From positions 1-64,000 of the forward strand of contig DASTWL010000013.1 of the NCBI GenBank assembly GCA_035765895.1: DNA of 64,000 bases. Reading direction: 5' to 3'. Both the position numbers and the translations under genes were made by a program. The notes under the pieces are model-generated. The model was not told the origin of the DNA, did not search any database, and was given only the letters and a program-made list of their open reading frames with translations. Below, piece by piece: positions 35,036 through 42,052 of this stretch (the stretch's first letter is position 1; the number at the start of each line of letters is the position of its first letter). Source of the DNA: Verrucomicrobiia bacterium (GTDB lineage Bacteria; Verrucomicrobiota; Verrucomicrobiia; Limisphaerales; DSYF01).

Positions 35036-35572
35036 CTATTCGGTGGCGAGCCAGCCCTCGCGCTCGGCCTTGCGCTCGATGTAACGCGGGTGTGATTCCA
35101 GGTTGAGCGACATGTAGATGTGGTGGATGCCATTGGTGAAACCGGCACTCTTGAAGAAGTGGATGGCCTTCTCGTTGTTCACGTCGGTGTCCACCAACAT
35201 CATGCGTGCGCCGTCCTCAATGAAACGCTCCGTGAGCCGGTTTACCAGGCGGTCGCCAATGCCGCGACGCTTATGTCGCCGCGCGACGCCGAGCCAGAGC
35301 AGCCAGCCGTAGCGCCATGCGTTGCGCGGTTTTTTCATCATCATGCCCAGCGCAAAGCCAACCACACGCTTGTTGGCTTCCGCGACGAGGCAGTATTCGC
35401 CATGTGATTCGTAGAGATCCACGAGTTCATACTCGTCCCACGAGCGGTATAACGTGGGCCAGCGTTCGGCCGTGAAGAGTTTGCCGCCCAGATGGAACAC
35501 TGGTTCGATGTCGCCCAGCGCCATTTCACGGATCTCAATGGGCGCTGCATTCGCAGCGTCGTTCGATTTCAT
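35036..35572 (-). CDS. GNAT-family N-acetyltransferase
   Basis: This 178-aa protein starts at 35572 and carries a GNAT fold. The acetyl-CoA pyrophosphate loop is RRHKRRGIGDRLVNRL (variant of Q/RxxGxG/A), preceded by the strand WLLWLGVA. MLVDTDVNNEKAIHFFKSAG with GFTNGIHHIYMSL is the common C-terminal signature. Substrate cannot be predicted. Its stop faces the GT9 stop. The 171 bp beyond its start, towards the DeoR gene, show no gene. Confidence 0.88.
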   Translation of the reverse strand: MKSNDAANAAPIEIREMALGDIEPVFHLGGKLFTAERWPTLYRSWDEYELVDLYESHGEYCLVAEANKRVVGFALGMMMKKPRNAWRYGWLLWLGVARRHKRRGIGDRLVNRLTERFIEDGARMMLVDTDVNNEKAIHFFKSAGFTNGIHHIYMSLNLESHPRYIERKAEREGWLATE

Positions 35573-35743
35573 AGCATCCCAATCTCTAAAAAGCTCAAAA
35601 AAGTGGCGCGTTTCCGGCGCTTGTCACCATGGTAGGCGGATGGGCAGGTCGCAACCCAGCAGGGAGAAAATTCAGGCCAGCCGCCCAAAAACTCAACGCA
35701 AATCACGGAGTCGTGACGCCCTTGGCTGCGCGCCCGACCACCA

Positions 35744-36526
35744 TCATTTGGGAAGCACCGTTTCCGGCGGCGGCGCGACAATTATTTCAATACCTTTGGT
35801 TTGAATGACTTCCAGTAAATCATTCGGCGGGACGGCATCCGTGACGATGGCGTGCACGGCGCTCAGTTCACACAGGGGGATCATTGATTTGCGGCCGAAT
35901 TTGGTGTGGTCCAGGCAGAGAATGACCTTCTGCGCGCCGCGAATCATCTGGTGCTGGATGTCAATTAACAGCGCATGGGAGTTCGTAATGCCTTCGGGCG
36001 TAATGCCACCCGCACCCATGATCGCCACATCCGTGTGAATCTTGCCAAATGTCTCAACCGCAAGCGGCCCCACCAAAACGCCCAATCGCGGGTAGATAAT
36101 CCCTCCGCTGACAACGACTTCCACCCGGCTGGCTGAGGCAAATAGGTTCGCAACCGGCAGTGAATTGGTGACGACCATCTGCACCTTGTCCACCAAATGG
36201 CGCGCGACGTGGAAGGCCGTCGTGCCCGCGTCCACAATGACGCTCTGATTCGGCTGAATCAGCGCCGCGGCGGCCCGGCCGATGGCCTCTTTCTCATTCA
36301 GTTGATGCGTATCACGGGCGGAAAAAGCGAATTCATCCGTGGGCGGACTGACAATGCGGGCTCCGCCGTGGGTTCGCTTAACGTTACCGTTCGTTTCAAG
36401 GGCGGTTAAATCACGGCGAACTGTCGAAACCGAGGCCCCAACATGGGCAGAAAGCTCCTCCAACGAGGCGAATTCCGCCTTTTGCAGGTATTCCTCAATG
36501 CGCTTTTGACGCTCGTCTGCCGACAT
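35744..36526 (-). CDS. DeoR/GlpR-family repressor, divergent from BMC operon
   Basis: This 260-aa sugar-phosphate-responsive regulator has an N-terminal winged helix-turn-helix (ERQKRIEEYLQK to VSTVRRDLTAL and NGNVKRTHGGA). The C-terminal DeoR sensor domain has VDAGTTAFHVARHL, VVVSGGIIYPRLG and CLDHTKFGRKS, the motifs that bind phosphosugars. It is transcribed away from pduL across an 87-bp AT-rich region. DeoR regulators accompany the fucose/rhamnose microcompartment loci of planctomycetes, so it likely represses this operon and itself, with the sugar phosphate as inducer (inference). Confidence 0.93.
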   Translation of the reverse strand: MSADERQKRIEEYLQKAEFASLEELSAHVGASVSTVRRDLTALETNGNVKRTHGGARIVSPPTDEFAFSARDTHQLNEKEAIGRAAAALIQPNQSVIVDAGTTAFHVARHLVDKVQMVVTNSLPVANLFASASRVEVVVSGGIIYPRLGVLVGPLAVETFGKIHTDVAIMGAGGITPEGITNSHALLIDIQHQMIRGAQKVILCLDHTKFGRKSMIPLCELSAVHAIVTDAVPPNDLLEVIQTKGIEIIVAPPPETVLPK

Positions 36527-36613
36527 TGAGTGTGTTTGTGATAGATTTTGGAAGATATTGCAAGAAATTTGTTGACCGAATTATCAAAACTCGTCAAAGT
36601 CGCGCCCACAATT
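36527..36613. promoter_or_regulatory. Divergent promoter/operator region of BMC locus
   Basis: The 87-bp AT-rich gap separates the DeoR gene from pduL and should contain both promoters and the operator. For the plus strand, TTGCAA (36558-36563) and TATCAA (36582-36587) are spaced 18 bp, a plausible sigma-70 pair. I see no perfect inverted repeat that would define the operator. Confidence 0.5.
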
Positions 36614-37294
36614 ATGGCCACGGCACCAGCACAGCTTCCGCATCGCGCGGTGATTGAGCACATGGTTCGGCAGTCGGTTTACGCTCGACTCGGCAAGCCT
36701 TTGCCGCGCATGGCGCAGGCCCCCAGTCCGCTCGTGGTGAACGTCAGCGCGCGCCATTGCCATCTCACGCCCGAAGCAGTGGAGATCCTTTTCGGCAAAG
36801 GCCACAAGCTCACCGTTCACAAGTGGCTCTACATGGATGGCCAATTCGCCGCGAAGGAAACGGTGACCCTCATCGGCCCGCGCAGCCGTGTGATTTCCAA
36901 TCTCCGCATTCTCGGCCCGTGCCGGAATCTCAATCAGGTCGAACTTGCTTACACCGACGCCGTCGCGCTCGGCTTTGATATTCCACTCCGCATGTCCGGC
37001 GACATCAAGGGCACTCCCGGCTGCATGTTGATGGGGCCGGCGGGTTTCTTCGCGATGGAGCAGGGCGTGATTCGCGCGATGCGCCACGTTCACATGCACC
37101 AAACCGATGCGGAATTTTACGGTGTGAAAGCCGGCGACCATATGAAGCTGAAGATCGGCGGCCCGTGCGGGTTGACGCTCGACAAAATGGTCTGCCGCGT
37201 GGACCCGAGCTTCAAATTGGAAGTTCACATTGATACGGACGAGGGTAATGCGTGCAACCTCCAGCTCGAAACGCCGTGCGAACTTGCGAAGTGA
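36614..37294 (+). CDS. pduL: PduL-type phosphotransacylase
   Basis: PduL moves an acyl group from CoA to phosphate inside bacterial microcompartments, regenerating CoA. The 226-aa protein has two beta-barrel halves with the zinc sites SARHCHLTPE and RHVHMHQTDAEFYGV. Residues about 8-27 (PHRAVIEHMVRQSVYARLGK) form an amphipathic helix resembling an encapsulation peptide, followed by a Pro linker. The ATG at 36614 is used; a TTG at 36548 would add a hydrophobic leader and is unlikely. It is the first gene of the operon and differs from the soluble Pta at 56120-57178. The substrate is inferred to be lactyl-CoA or propionyl-CoA. Confidence 0.95.
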   Translation: MATAPAQLPHRAVIEHMVRQSVYARLGKPLPRMAQAPSPLVVNVSARHCHLTPEAVEILFGKGHKLTVHKWLYMDGQFAAKETVTLIGPRSRVISNLRILGPCRNLNQVELAYTDAVALGFDIPLRMSGDIKGTPGCMLMGPAGFFAMEQGVIRAMRHVHMHQTDAEFYGVKAGDHMKLKIGGPCGLTLDKMVCRVDPSFKLEVHIDTDEGNACNLQLETPCELAK

Positions 37295-37300
37295 TTTTCC

Positions 37301-37337
37301 CATCAACTATCAACCAAGAACCATCAACTAATAATTT
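37301..37337. repeat. YATCAAC heptad tract before BMC-H 1
   Basis: Five in-register 7-mers run from 37301 to 37335 and end two bases before the ATG. They are CATCAAC, TATCAAC, CAAGAAC, CATCAAC and an AT-rich TAATAAT. No Shine-Dalgarno sequence is present. Near-identical leaders precede BMC-H 2 and BMC-H 3. Confidence 0.85.
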
Positions 37338-37625
37338 ATGAGCGAAGCCATCGGAATGATTGAAACGAAGGGCTACACCGGAAGCATCGAAGCAACCGAT
37401 GCCATGGCCAAAGCCGCGAACATCACCATCAGCAAGACGATTCCCATCGGGGGTGGTCTCATTACCGTCATCTGCCGCGGGGACGTCGCGAGCGTCAAAG
37501 CCGCTGTGGACGCGGGCGCGAAAGCTGCCAGCAAAGTCGGCGAACTCGTCGCCAGCCACGTCATCGCCCGTCCGCACGAAGACCTGGCGAAGGGTTTCCT
37601 CGGCGAAGCCGCCGTGAAGAAGTAA
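37338..37625 (+). CDS. BMC-H hexameric shell protein 1
   Basis: This 95-aa single-domain shell protein (Pfam BMC) forms flat hexamers that tile the compartment facets. [35 protein letters not shown] and [11 protein letters not shown] are canonical. The residues lining the central pore ([10 protein letters not shown]) give a Gly-Gly-Gly loop, expected to make a small, neutral pore. It is followed 36 bp later by a second BMC-H gene. The C-terminal tail (FLGEAAVKK) is short and basic. It is one of three H proteins in the operon; planctomycete loci usually have two. Confidence 0.97.
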   Translation: MSEAIGMIETKGYTGSIEATDAMAKAANITISKTIPIGGGLITVICRGDVASVKAAVDAGAKAASKVGELVASHVIARPHEDLAKGFLGEAAVKK

Positions 37626-37628
37626 CGC

Positions 37629-37661
37629 CATCAACTGCCAAACAAGAACCTCAACAATTTT
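37629..37661. repeat. YATCAAC heptad tract before BMC-H 2
   Basis: CATCAAC (37629-37635), a diverged TGCCAAA, CAAGAAC (37643-37649) and a six-base CTCAAC are followed by AATTTT and the ATG. The order of copies matches the leaders of BMC-H 1 and 3, with one base lost in the last copy. Confidence 0.7.
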
Positions 37662-37940
37662 ATGGCTCAACAAGCAATTGGAATGATCGAATGCAAGGGA
37701 CTCTGCGCCCTGTTCGAAGCCACGGATGCCGCCCTCAAGGCCGCAAACGTCACGTTCACGGGCTGGGAGAAGATCGGCAGCGGTTACTGCACCGTGTTCT
37801 TCCGCGGCGACGTCGCCAGCGTGAAGGCTGCGACGGATGCCGGCGCTGCGGCGGCCGCAACAGTGGGTTCCGTCGTCGCTGTCCAGGTGATTCCACGTCC
37901 GCACGACGACCTGGCCGGTCTCGGCAAGTGGCTGGCCTGA
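37662..37940 (+). CDS. BMC-H hexameric shell protein 2
   Basis: This 92-aa shell protein begins [20 protein letters not shown] and ends [12 protein letters not shown]. Its pore loop is [10 protein letters not shown], a Gly-Ser-Gly type found in PduA and other propanediol-related shell proteins, so it may conduct a polar metabolite such as lactaldehyde or 1,2-propanediol (inference). Two Cys residues (IECKGLC) near the N-terminus are unusual for this family. It is followed by a palindromic heptad tract that precedes ackA. Confidence 0.97.
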   Translation: MAQQAIGMIECKGLCALFEATDAALKAANVTFTGWEKIGSGYCTVFFRGDVASVKAATDAGAAAAATVGSVVAVQVIPRPHDDLAGLGKWLA

Positions 37941-38022
37941 TCAGGAGCTAGGAGTCAGGAGATAGAAGTTAGAACGGCCGAAGCAAATTCTAACTCCGAG
38001 CTTCCAACTTCTATCTACCAGA
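37941..38022. repeat. Palindromic NNRGRAG heptad element before ackA
   Basis: Five 7-mers of form NNRGRAG run from 37941 and are answered by five of form YTCYNNC ending exactly at the ackA ATG. Two perfect inverted repeats are present: AGTTAGAA (37967-37974) with its complement at 37988-37995, and AGATAGAAGTT (37960-37970) with 38006-38016. The loop is about 13 nt. Expected in RNA: a stem-loop directly abutting the start codon. Confidence 0.85.
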
Positions 38023-39213
38023 ATGAAAATCCTCGTCGCCAATCTCGGTTCCACGTCGCTCAAGTGGCGGCTGTTCGATTTCTCGAACGGCGCCGAGCGC
38101 CTGCTCCACAAGGGCGGGTTTGAGCGCGTGACCGATTATCCCAAGGCGATCGAGGACTGCCTCGCGCAGTTGAAGGAGGCGGGCGCCATCAGCAGCGAAC
38201 GCGAACTCGCCGCCGTCGGTTTCAAGACGGTGCTGGCGAAAGGCGTCAGTGGCTGCGTCCGGCTCGACGAACGCGTGTTGCAGGCCATGACCGATTACAT
38301 CGGGCTCGCGCCCGCGCACAATCCGCCTTACATCACGGGCATCCGGCTCTTCGCTCAACGGATGCCGGACGTGCCGCGCGTCGGGTTGTTTGAGACGGCG
38401 TTCTATCAATTCGCGCCCGAGGCCAACATGCGTTACGCCGTGCCACAGTCGTGGCACGACATCGGCGTGCGACGCTACGGCTTCCACGGCGCGAGCCACA
38501 AGTTCATCGCCGAGCGCTCGGCGGAATTGCTCGGTCGCAACGACATCGCGGAGCGCGCGCGTCGACTCTATCTCGACGGCGTGAAAACTTCGGTAAACGG
38601 CGCGAACGTGCGCATCATCTCCTGCCACCTCGGCGGCAGCTCCAGCGTGACGGGCATCCTGAACGGCGCGGGCATCGGCACCAGCATGGGGCTCAGCCCG
38701 CAATCCGGCTTGCCGCAGAACAATCGCGTCGGCGATCTCGATGCCGAGGCATTGCCTTACGCCGTGAAGACGCTCGGCATAAGCATCGAGGAAGCGCAAC
38801 GCCAGCTCTCGAAGGAAGGCGGCTTGAAGGGCTTGAGCGGCGTGTCCAACGACATCCGTGACATCAGCGCCGCGGCGGAGCAGGGCAATGCGAACGCGAA
38901 GCTAGCGCTCGACGTGCTCGTGGCCAGCGCGCGGCACTGGGTCGGCAGCTACTTTTTTCAGTTGAACGGTGCGGATGCCATCGTGTTCACCGCGGGGATT
39001 GGTGAAAACCGCGCCGACCTGCGCGCCGCCATCTGCGCAAACCTCGACAATCTCGGCGTCATCATTGACCCGGCGAAGAACGCCGCAGTGAAGGCGACTG
39101 AAGCTGTCATCAGCGCGGACAACTCGAAAGTGAAAGTGCTCGTGATCCCAACGAACGAAGAACTCGTCGTCGCCCGCGAGACCAAGCGCCTGCTCGAAGC
39201 GGCAAAGAACTGA
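38023..39213 (+). CDS. ackA: Acetate/propionate-type kinase of the BMC
   Basis: This 396-aa ASKHA-fold enzyme converts an acyl phosphate and ADP to the free acid and ATP. It starts [17 protein letters not shown] (phosphate-1 motif) and has [43 protein letters not shown] (phosphate-2) and [13 protein letters not shown] (adenosine motif). Residue differences from classical AckA (NLGSTS for NSGSSS, extra residues near 170-190) suggest a specialised substrate, perhaps lactyl phosphate. Position between shell genes ties it to the compartment pathway, where it probably acts with PduL. Confidence 0.93.
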   Translation: MKILVANLGSTSLKWRLFDFSNGAERLLHKGGFERVTDYPKAIEDCLAQLKEAGAISSERELAAVGFKTVLAKGVSGCVRLDERVLQAMTDYIGLAPAHNPPYITGIRLFAQRMPDVPRVGLFETAFYQFAPEANMRYAVPQSWHDIGVRRYGFHGASHKFIAERSAELLGRNDIAERARRLYLDGVKTSVNGANVRIISCHLGGSSSVTGILNGAGIGTSMGLSPQSGLPQNNRVGDLDAEALPYAVKTLGISIEEAQRQLSKEGGLKGLSGVSNDIRDISAAAEQGNANAKLALDVLVASARHWVGSYFFQLNGADAIVFTAGIGENRADLRAAICANLDNLGVIIDPAKNAAVKATEAVISADNSKVKVLVIPTNEELVVARETKRLLEAAKN

Positions 39214-39219
39214 TTTTTC

Positions 39220-39253
39220 CCTCAACCATCAACCTAGAATCATCAACAAATTT
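39220..39253. repeat. YATCAAC heptad tract before BMC-H 3
   Basis: CCTCAAC (39220-39226), CATCAAC, CTAGAAT and CATCAAC (39241-39247) are followed by AAATTT and the ATG at 39254. Copy order and even the preceding T-rich stretch match the tract before BMC-H 1, about 1.9 kb upstream. Confidence 0.85.
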
Positions 39254-39538
39254 ATGGCACAACAAGCAATCGGTATGATCGAAACACGCGGCCTCGTCGC
39301 CCTCGTCGAGGGGACGGACGCGATGCTCAAGGCGGCGAACGTCCAGCTCGTCGGCCCCATGACCCAGGTCGGCAACGCGCTCGTCACGGCGTGCGTCGTC
39401 GGCGACGTCGCGGCAGTGAAGGCCGCGGTTGACGCCGGCGCGCAGGCGGTCAGGTCCATCAAGGGCGAGATCGTCAGCGTCCACGTTATTGCGCGTCCGC
39501 ACGAAGACGTCGAAGCAGTGTTGCCCAAGAAAAAATAG
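39254..39538 (+). CDS. BMC-H hexameric shell protein 3
   Basis: This 94-aa shell protein starts [20 protein letters not shown], sharing most of its first 20 residues with BMC-H 2. Its pore loop is [11 protein letters not shown], where Asn-Ala replaces the Gly-Gly or Ser-Gly of the other two, giving a different pore edge. The C-terminal [20 protein letters not shown] keeps the inter-hexamer contact Arg/His region. It is the third H paralogue in the operon and lies just before a palindromic element. Confidence 0.97.
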   Translation: MAQQAIGMIETRGLVALVEGTDAMLKAANVQLVGPMTQVGNALVTACVVGDVAAVKAAVDAGAQAVRSIKGEIVSVHVIARPHEDVEAVLPKKK

Positions 39539-39629
39539 TTAGAAGCGAGAAGCTGGAAGTTGGAATGGCACGCGAGTGCCAGCCTTCTGGCTCCTATCTC
39601 CTAACTTCTAACTTCAAACTCCTAACTTT
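39539..39629. repeat. Palindromic NNRGRAG heptad element before BMC-P 1
   Basis: Left arm: four 7-mers of form NNRGRAG (39539-39566), the first TTAGAAG. Apex: a perfect 6-bp stem (39566-39571 with 39576-39581) capped by GCGA, a GNRA tetraloop. Right arm: six 7-mers of form CTYCNNN in perfect register from 39584 to 39625, ending four bases before the BMC-P ATG. The stop codon of BMC-H 3 touches the left arm. Confidence 0.85.
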
Positions 39630-39947
39630 ATGTTCCTCGCCAAAGTCGAAGGCTCGGTGGTTGCCACCAAGAAAGAGGGCACGATGCTCGGACGCAAGCT
39701 CCTGCTCGTCCGGCCTCAACTGGTGGATGATAAAGATCCGACCAAGTTCAAGAACGGTCAAAACACCATCGTGGCCGTGGACACCGTGGGCGCCGGCCTG
39801 GGCGAGTTGGTGATGTTCTGCCAGGGCAGTTCCGCCCGTCTGTCCGCCGGCCTCAAGGATTGCCCCGTGGACGCCGTCATCATCGGCATCGTGGACACCG
39901 TGGACGTGCTGGGGAAAGTCATCTACAACGCGCGCACCGGCGCCTGA
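39630..39947 (+). CDS. BMC-P pentameric vertex protein 1
   Basis: This 105-aa protein is of the EutN/CcmL family, which caps the twelve vertices of the shell. It starts FLAKVEGSVVATKKEGTMLG and contains LVRPQLV, VAVDTVGAGLGELVMFCQGS and VDAVIIGIVDTVDV, all family hallmarks. The loop after the second strand is longer than in the other two BMC-P proteins of this operon (QLVDDKDPTKFKNGQN). Three distinct pentamer genes is the number usual in planctomycete-type loci. It is followed at 16 bp by the aldehyde dehydrogenase. Confidence 0.97.
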   Translation: MFLAKVEGSVVATKKEGTMLGRKLLLVRPQLVDDKDPTKFKNGQNTIVAVDTVGAGLGELVMFCQGSSARLSAGLKDCPVDAVIIGIVDTVDVLGKVIYNARTGA

Positions 39948-39963
39948 CGCAACTTAACTCTCG

Positions 39964-41466
39964 ATGAGCCAGATCAACGAAACCCTGATCCGCGATGTGG
40001 TTGCGGACGTAATGAACCGCTTGGGCGGCTCTGCTCCCGCGCCGACCGCGAGGCCCGCCGCGCCCGCAACGAACGCCACCTGCGGTTGCCACGTGCCCCC
40101 CGCCGTCACACCCGCGCCGTCGAGTGGCGGACGCAAGTTCGGTGTGTTTCAAGACGCGAACGAAGCTTGTGCCGCGGCGCATGAAGCGTTTCTGCAATTG
40201 CGCGAGAAGGGAATGGAAGGTCGTTCCAAGATCGTTGATATCATCAAGAAGATGGCGGACGCCTACGCCGACGAGTGGGGCCGCATTGAATATCAGGAGA
40301 CAAAGATCGGCCGCCTCGACCACAAGATCGCGAAGCTGAAGATCATCAAGCTTGTGCCCGGTGTGGAATGGATCCGCCCCGACGGGCGCAGCGGTGACCA
40401 CGGCATCACGATGGAGGAATACACTCCGTTCGGCGTCGTGGGTGCAGTCACGCCCAGCACGCATTCTGTGCCGACGATGAGCGGCAACATCGTGAACATC
40501 GTCGCGGCGGGGAATGCCGTCGTGTTCAACGCGCATCCGAGCGCGGCGAAGTGCGCCGCCATCGCGCTGCGCGCCTACAACGAAGCCATTTTCCGCGAGA
40601 CCGGCATCGAGAGCATCGCGTGCATGGTCGAGAAGCCGACGCTCGATTCCTTCAACGTCATCTGCAAACACGAAGTCGTCCGCCTGTTGCTCATCACCGG
40701 CGGACCCGCCGTGGTGAAAGCCGCGATGCTCACCGGCAAACGCGCCATCTGCGCTGGCCCTGGCAATCCACCCGTGCTCGTGGACGACACATGCGATTTG
40801 AAGCGCGCAGCGAAGGCGATCATCGCGGGCGCGAGTTTCGACAACAATCTTCTCTGCATCGGCGAGAAGCAGGTCTTCGTGCTCGACCACATCGCGGACA
40901 AGTTGATGGCCGAGATGGCGAACGCGGGCGCGCTCAAGTTGAACGGCGGCCAGATCGAGCGTTTGACTAAGTCGGCGTTCACCTTCGATGAAGCCGAGGC
41001 GGGAGGCTGTGCCCGCGCTCATGTGCATAAAGATTTTGTCGGCAAAGATCCTGCCGTCCTGGCGCAAGCCGCGGGCGTGAATCTGCCGGTAGGCACCGAG
41101 TTGCTCTTTGGTGAGACTGACCTGATGCATCCCTATGTGCAGGAAGAGCAGATGATGCCGTTCCTGCCCATCGTGCGCGTGAAAGACATTGCGCAGGGCA
41201 TCCAATTCGCGAAGCAATCCGAGCACGAGTATCGCCACACGTCCATTATCCACTCGCACAACGTTGAGCACATGACCGCGATGGCGCGGGCGATGGATAC
41301 CACGTTGTTCATCAAGAACGGTCCGAGCATGGCCGGTCTAGGCCTCGGCGGCGAAGGTTACCTGAGTTATTCCATCGCCACGCCGACCGGCGAAGGCGTT
41401 ACGAACCCAAAGACCTTTACGCGCGTCCGCCGCTGCGTAATGGTGGACAATTTACGGATTTACTAA
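39964..41466 (+). CDS. CoA-acylating aldehyde dehydrogenase of the BMC
   Basis: This 500-aa enzyme of the PduP/EutE type oxidises an aldehyde to acyl-CoA with NAD. Residues 1-20 (SQINETLIRDVVADVMNRLG) are an amphipathic helix typical of encapsulation peptides, followed by a Pro/Ala-rich linker to about residue 55. The catalytic Cys is C298 in SFDNNLLCIG. PFGVVGAVTPSTH and TGGPAVVKAAM mark the cofactor region. It would act inside the shell on lactaldehyde or propionaldehyde. A linker motif with ATCGCHVPP adds two Cys and a His of unknown role. Homology cannot fix the aldehyde substrate. Confidence 0.95.
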   Translation: MSQINETLIRDVVADVMNRLGGSAPAPTARPAAPATNATCGCHVPPAVTPAPSSGGRKFGVFQDANEACAAAHEAFLQLREKGMEGRSKIVDIIKKMADAYADEWGRIEYQETKIGRLDHKIAKLKIIKLVPGVEWIRPDGRSGDHGITMEEYTPFGVVGAVTPSTHSVPTMSGNIVNIVAAGNAVVFNAHPSAAKCAAIALRAYNEAIFRETGIESIACMVEKPTLDSFNVICKHEVVRLLLITGGPAVVKAAMLTGKRAICAGPGNPPVLVDDTCDLKRAAKAIIAGASFDNNLLCIGEKQVFVLDHIADKLMAEMANAGALKLNGGQIERLTKSAFTFDEAEAGGCARAHVHKDFVGKDPAVLAQAAGVNLPVGTELLFGETDLMHPYVQEEQMMPFLPIVRVKDIAQGIQFAKQSEHEYRHTSIIHSHNVEHMTAMARAMDTTLFIKNGPSMAGLGLGGEGYLSYSIATPTGEGVTNPKTFTRVRRCVMVDNLRIY

Positions 41467-41468
41467 GC

Positions 41469-41747
41469 ATGCTCCTCGCACGCGTCGAAGGCAATGTGGT
41501 TGCGACTCGGAAGCATCCGAGCTTCGACGGCTGGCGCTTGGTGATTTGCCAGCCCATTAACAACGCGGGCGAACCCGAAGGCGCGCCGCAGGTGGCGATT
41601 GATTCCCATGGCGCCGGCATGCATCAGCGCGTGGTGATTTCGTCGGATGGAATGGCCGCGCGCAAAGCGGTGGGCGACGACAAAAGCCCGGCACGTTGGC
41701 TGGTCATCGGCGTGGTGGACGAGAAAGAGCCGGGGGTGCCGGTATGA
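41469..41747 (+). CDS. BMC-P pentameric vertex protein 2
   Basis: This 92-aa EutN/CcmL-type protein starts LLARVEGNVVATRKHPSFDG, with WRLVICQPI, AIDSHGAGMHQRVVISSDG and LVIGVVDEKEPGV. Its ATG follows the dehydrogenase stop by two bases. Its middle loop is shorter than in BMC-P 1. It overlaps the next BMC-P gene by ATGA, so the two are translationally coupled and probably expressed at equal levels. Confidence 0.96.
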   Translation: MLLARVEGNVVATRKHPSFDGWRLVICQPINNAGEPEGAPQVAIDSHGAGMHQRVVISSDGMAARKAVGDDKSPARWLVIGVVDEKEPGVPV

Positions 41748-42052
41748 AGCTGGGCGCGGTCATTGGTCGCGTGACGTTCAGCAAGCTCGACCCGCAATTA
41801 GTGGGCGGGCGCTTCCTAATCGTGAGCCCGTTCACGCGCGACCATTACCAGCAGGGCAGCGAGACGCCGCCCGGCTTGAGTAAGGATCCGAGCCTCGTCG
41901 TTTACGACTCGCTTGGCGGCGGGGTCGGCCAGACGATTGGATACGTCGAAGGGCGCGAAGCTGCGCAGCCGTTCGCCACGTCGCCACCGATTGACGCCAT
42001 CAACGCGGCGTTGGTGGACGAAATTTTTTACAATCCATTCCGGAAGGAGTGA
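41744..42052 (+). CDS. BMC-P pentameric vertex protein 3
   Basis: This 102-aa EutN/CcmL-like protein starts KLGAVIGRVTFSKLDPQLVG, followed by RFLIVSPFTRDHY, VVYDSLGGGVGQTIGYVEG and a C-terminal extension (ALVDEIFYNPFRKE). It is the most divergent of the three: the usual hydrophobic strand ending VIGIVD is replaced by the helical tail, so it may cap a specialised vertex or bind cargo. The start at 41744 is fixed by the ATGA overlap with BMC-P 2; an earlier in-frame ATG lies inside that gene. Its stop (TGA) lies within the first heptad of the next element. Confidence 0.93.
   Translation: MKLGAVIGRVTFSKLDPQLVGGRFLIVSPFTRDHYQQGSETPPGLSKDPSLVVYDSLGGGVGQTIGYVEGREAAQPFATSPPIDAINAALVDEIFYNPFRKE

Noticed and set aside
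37301-39629. CRISPR-like array in the BMC operon because of regular repeats
   Set aside because: Repeats are 7-mers in direct tandem without unique spacers, and there are no cas genes.
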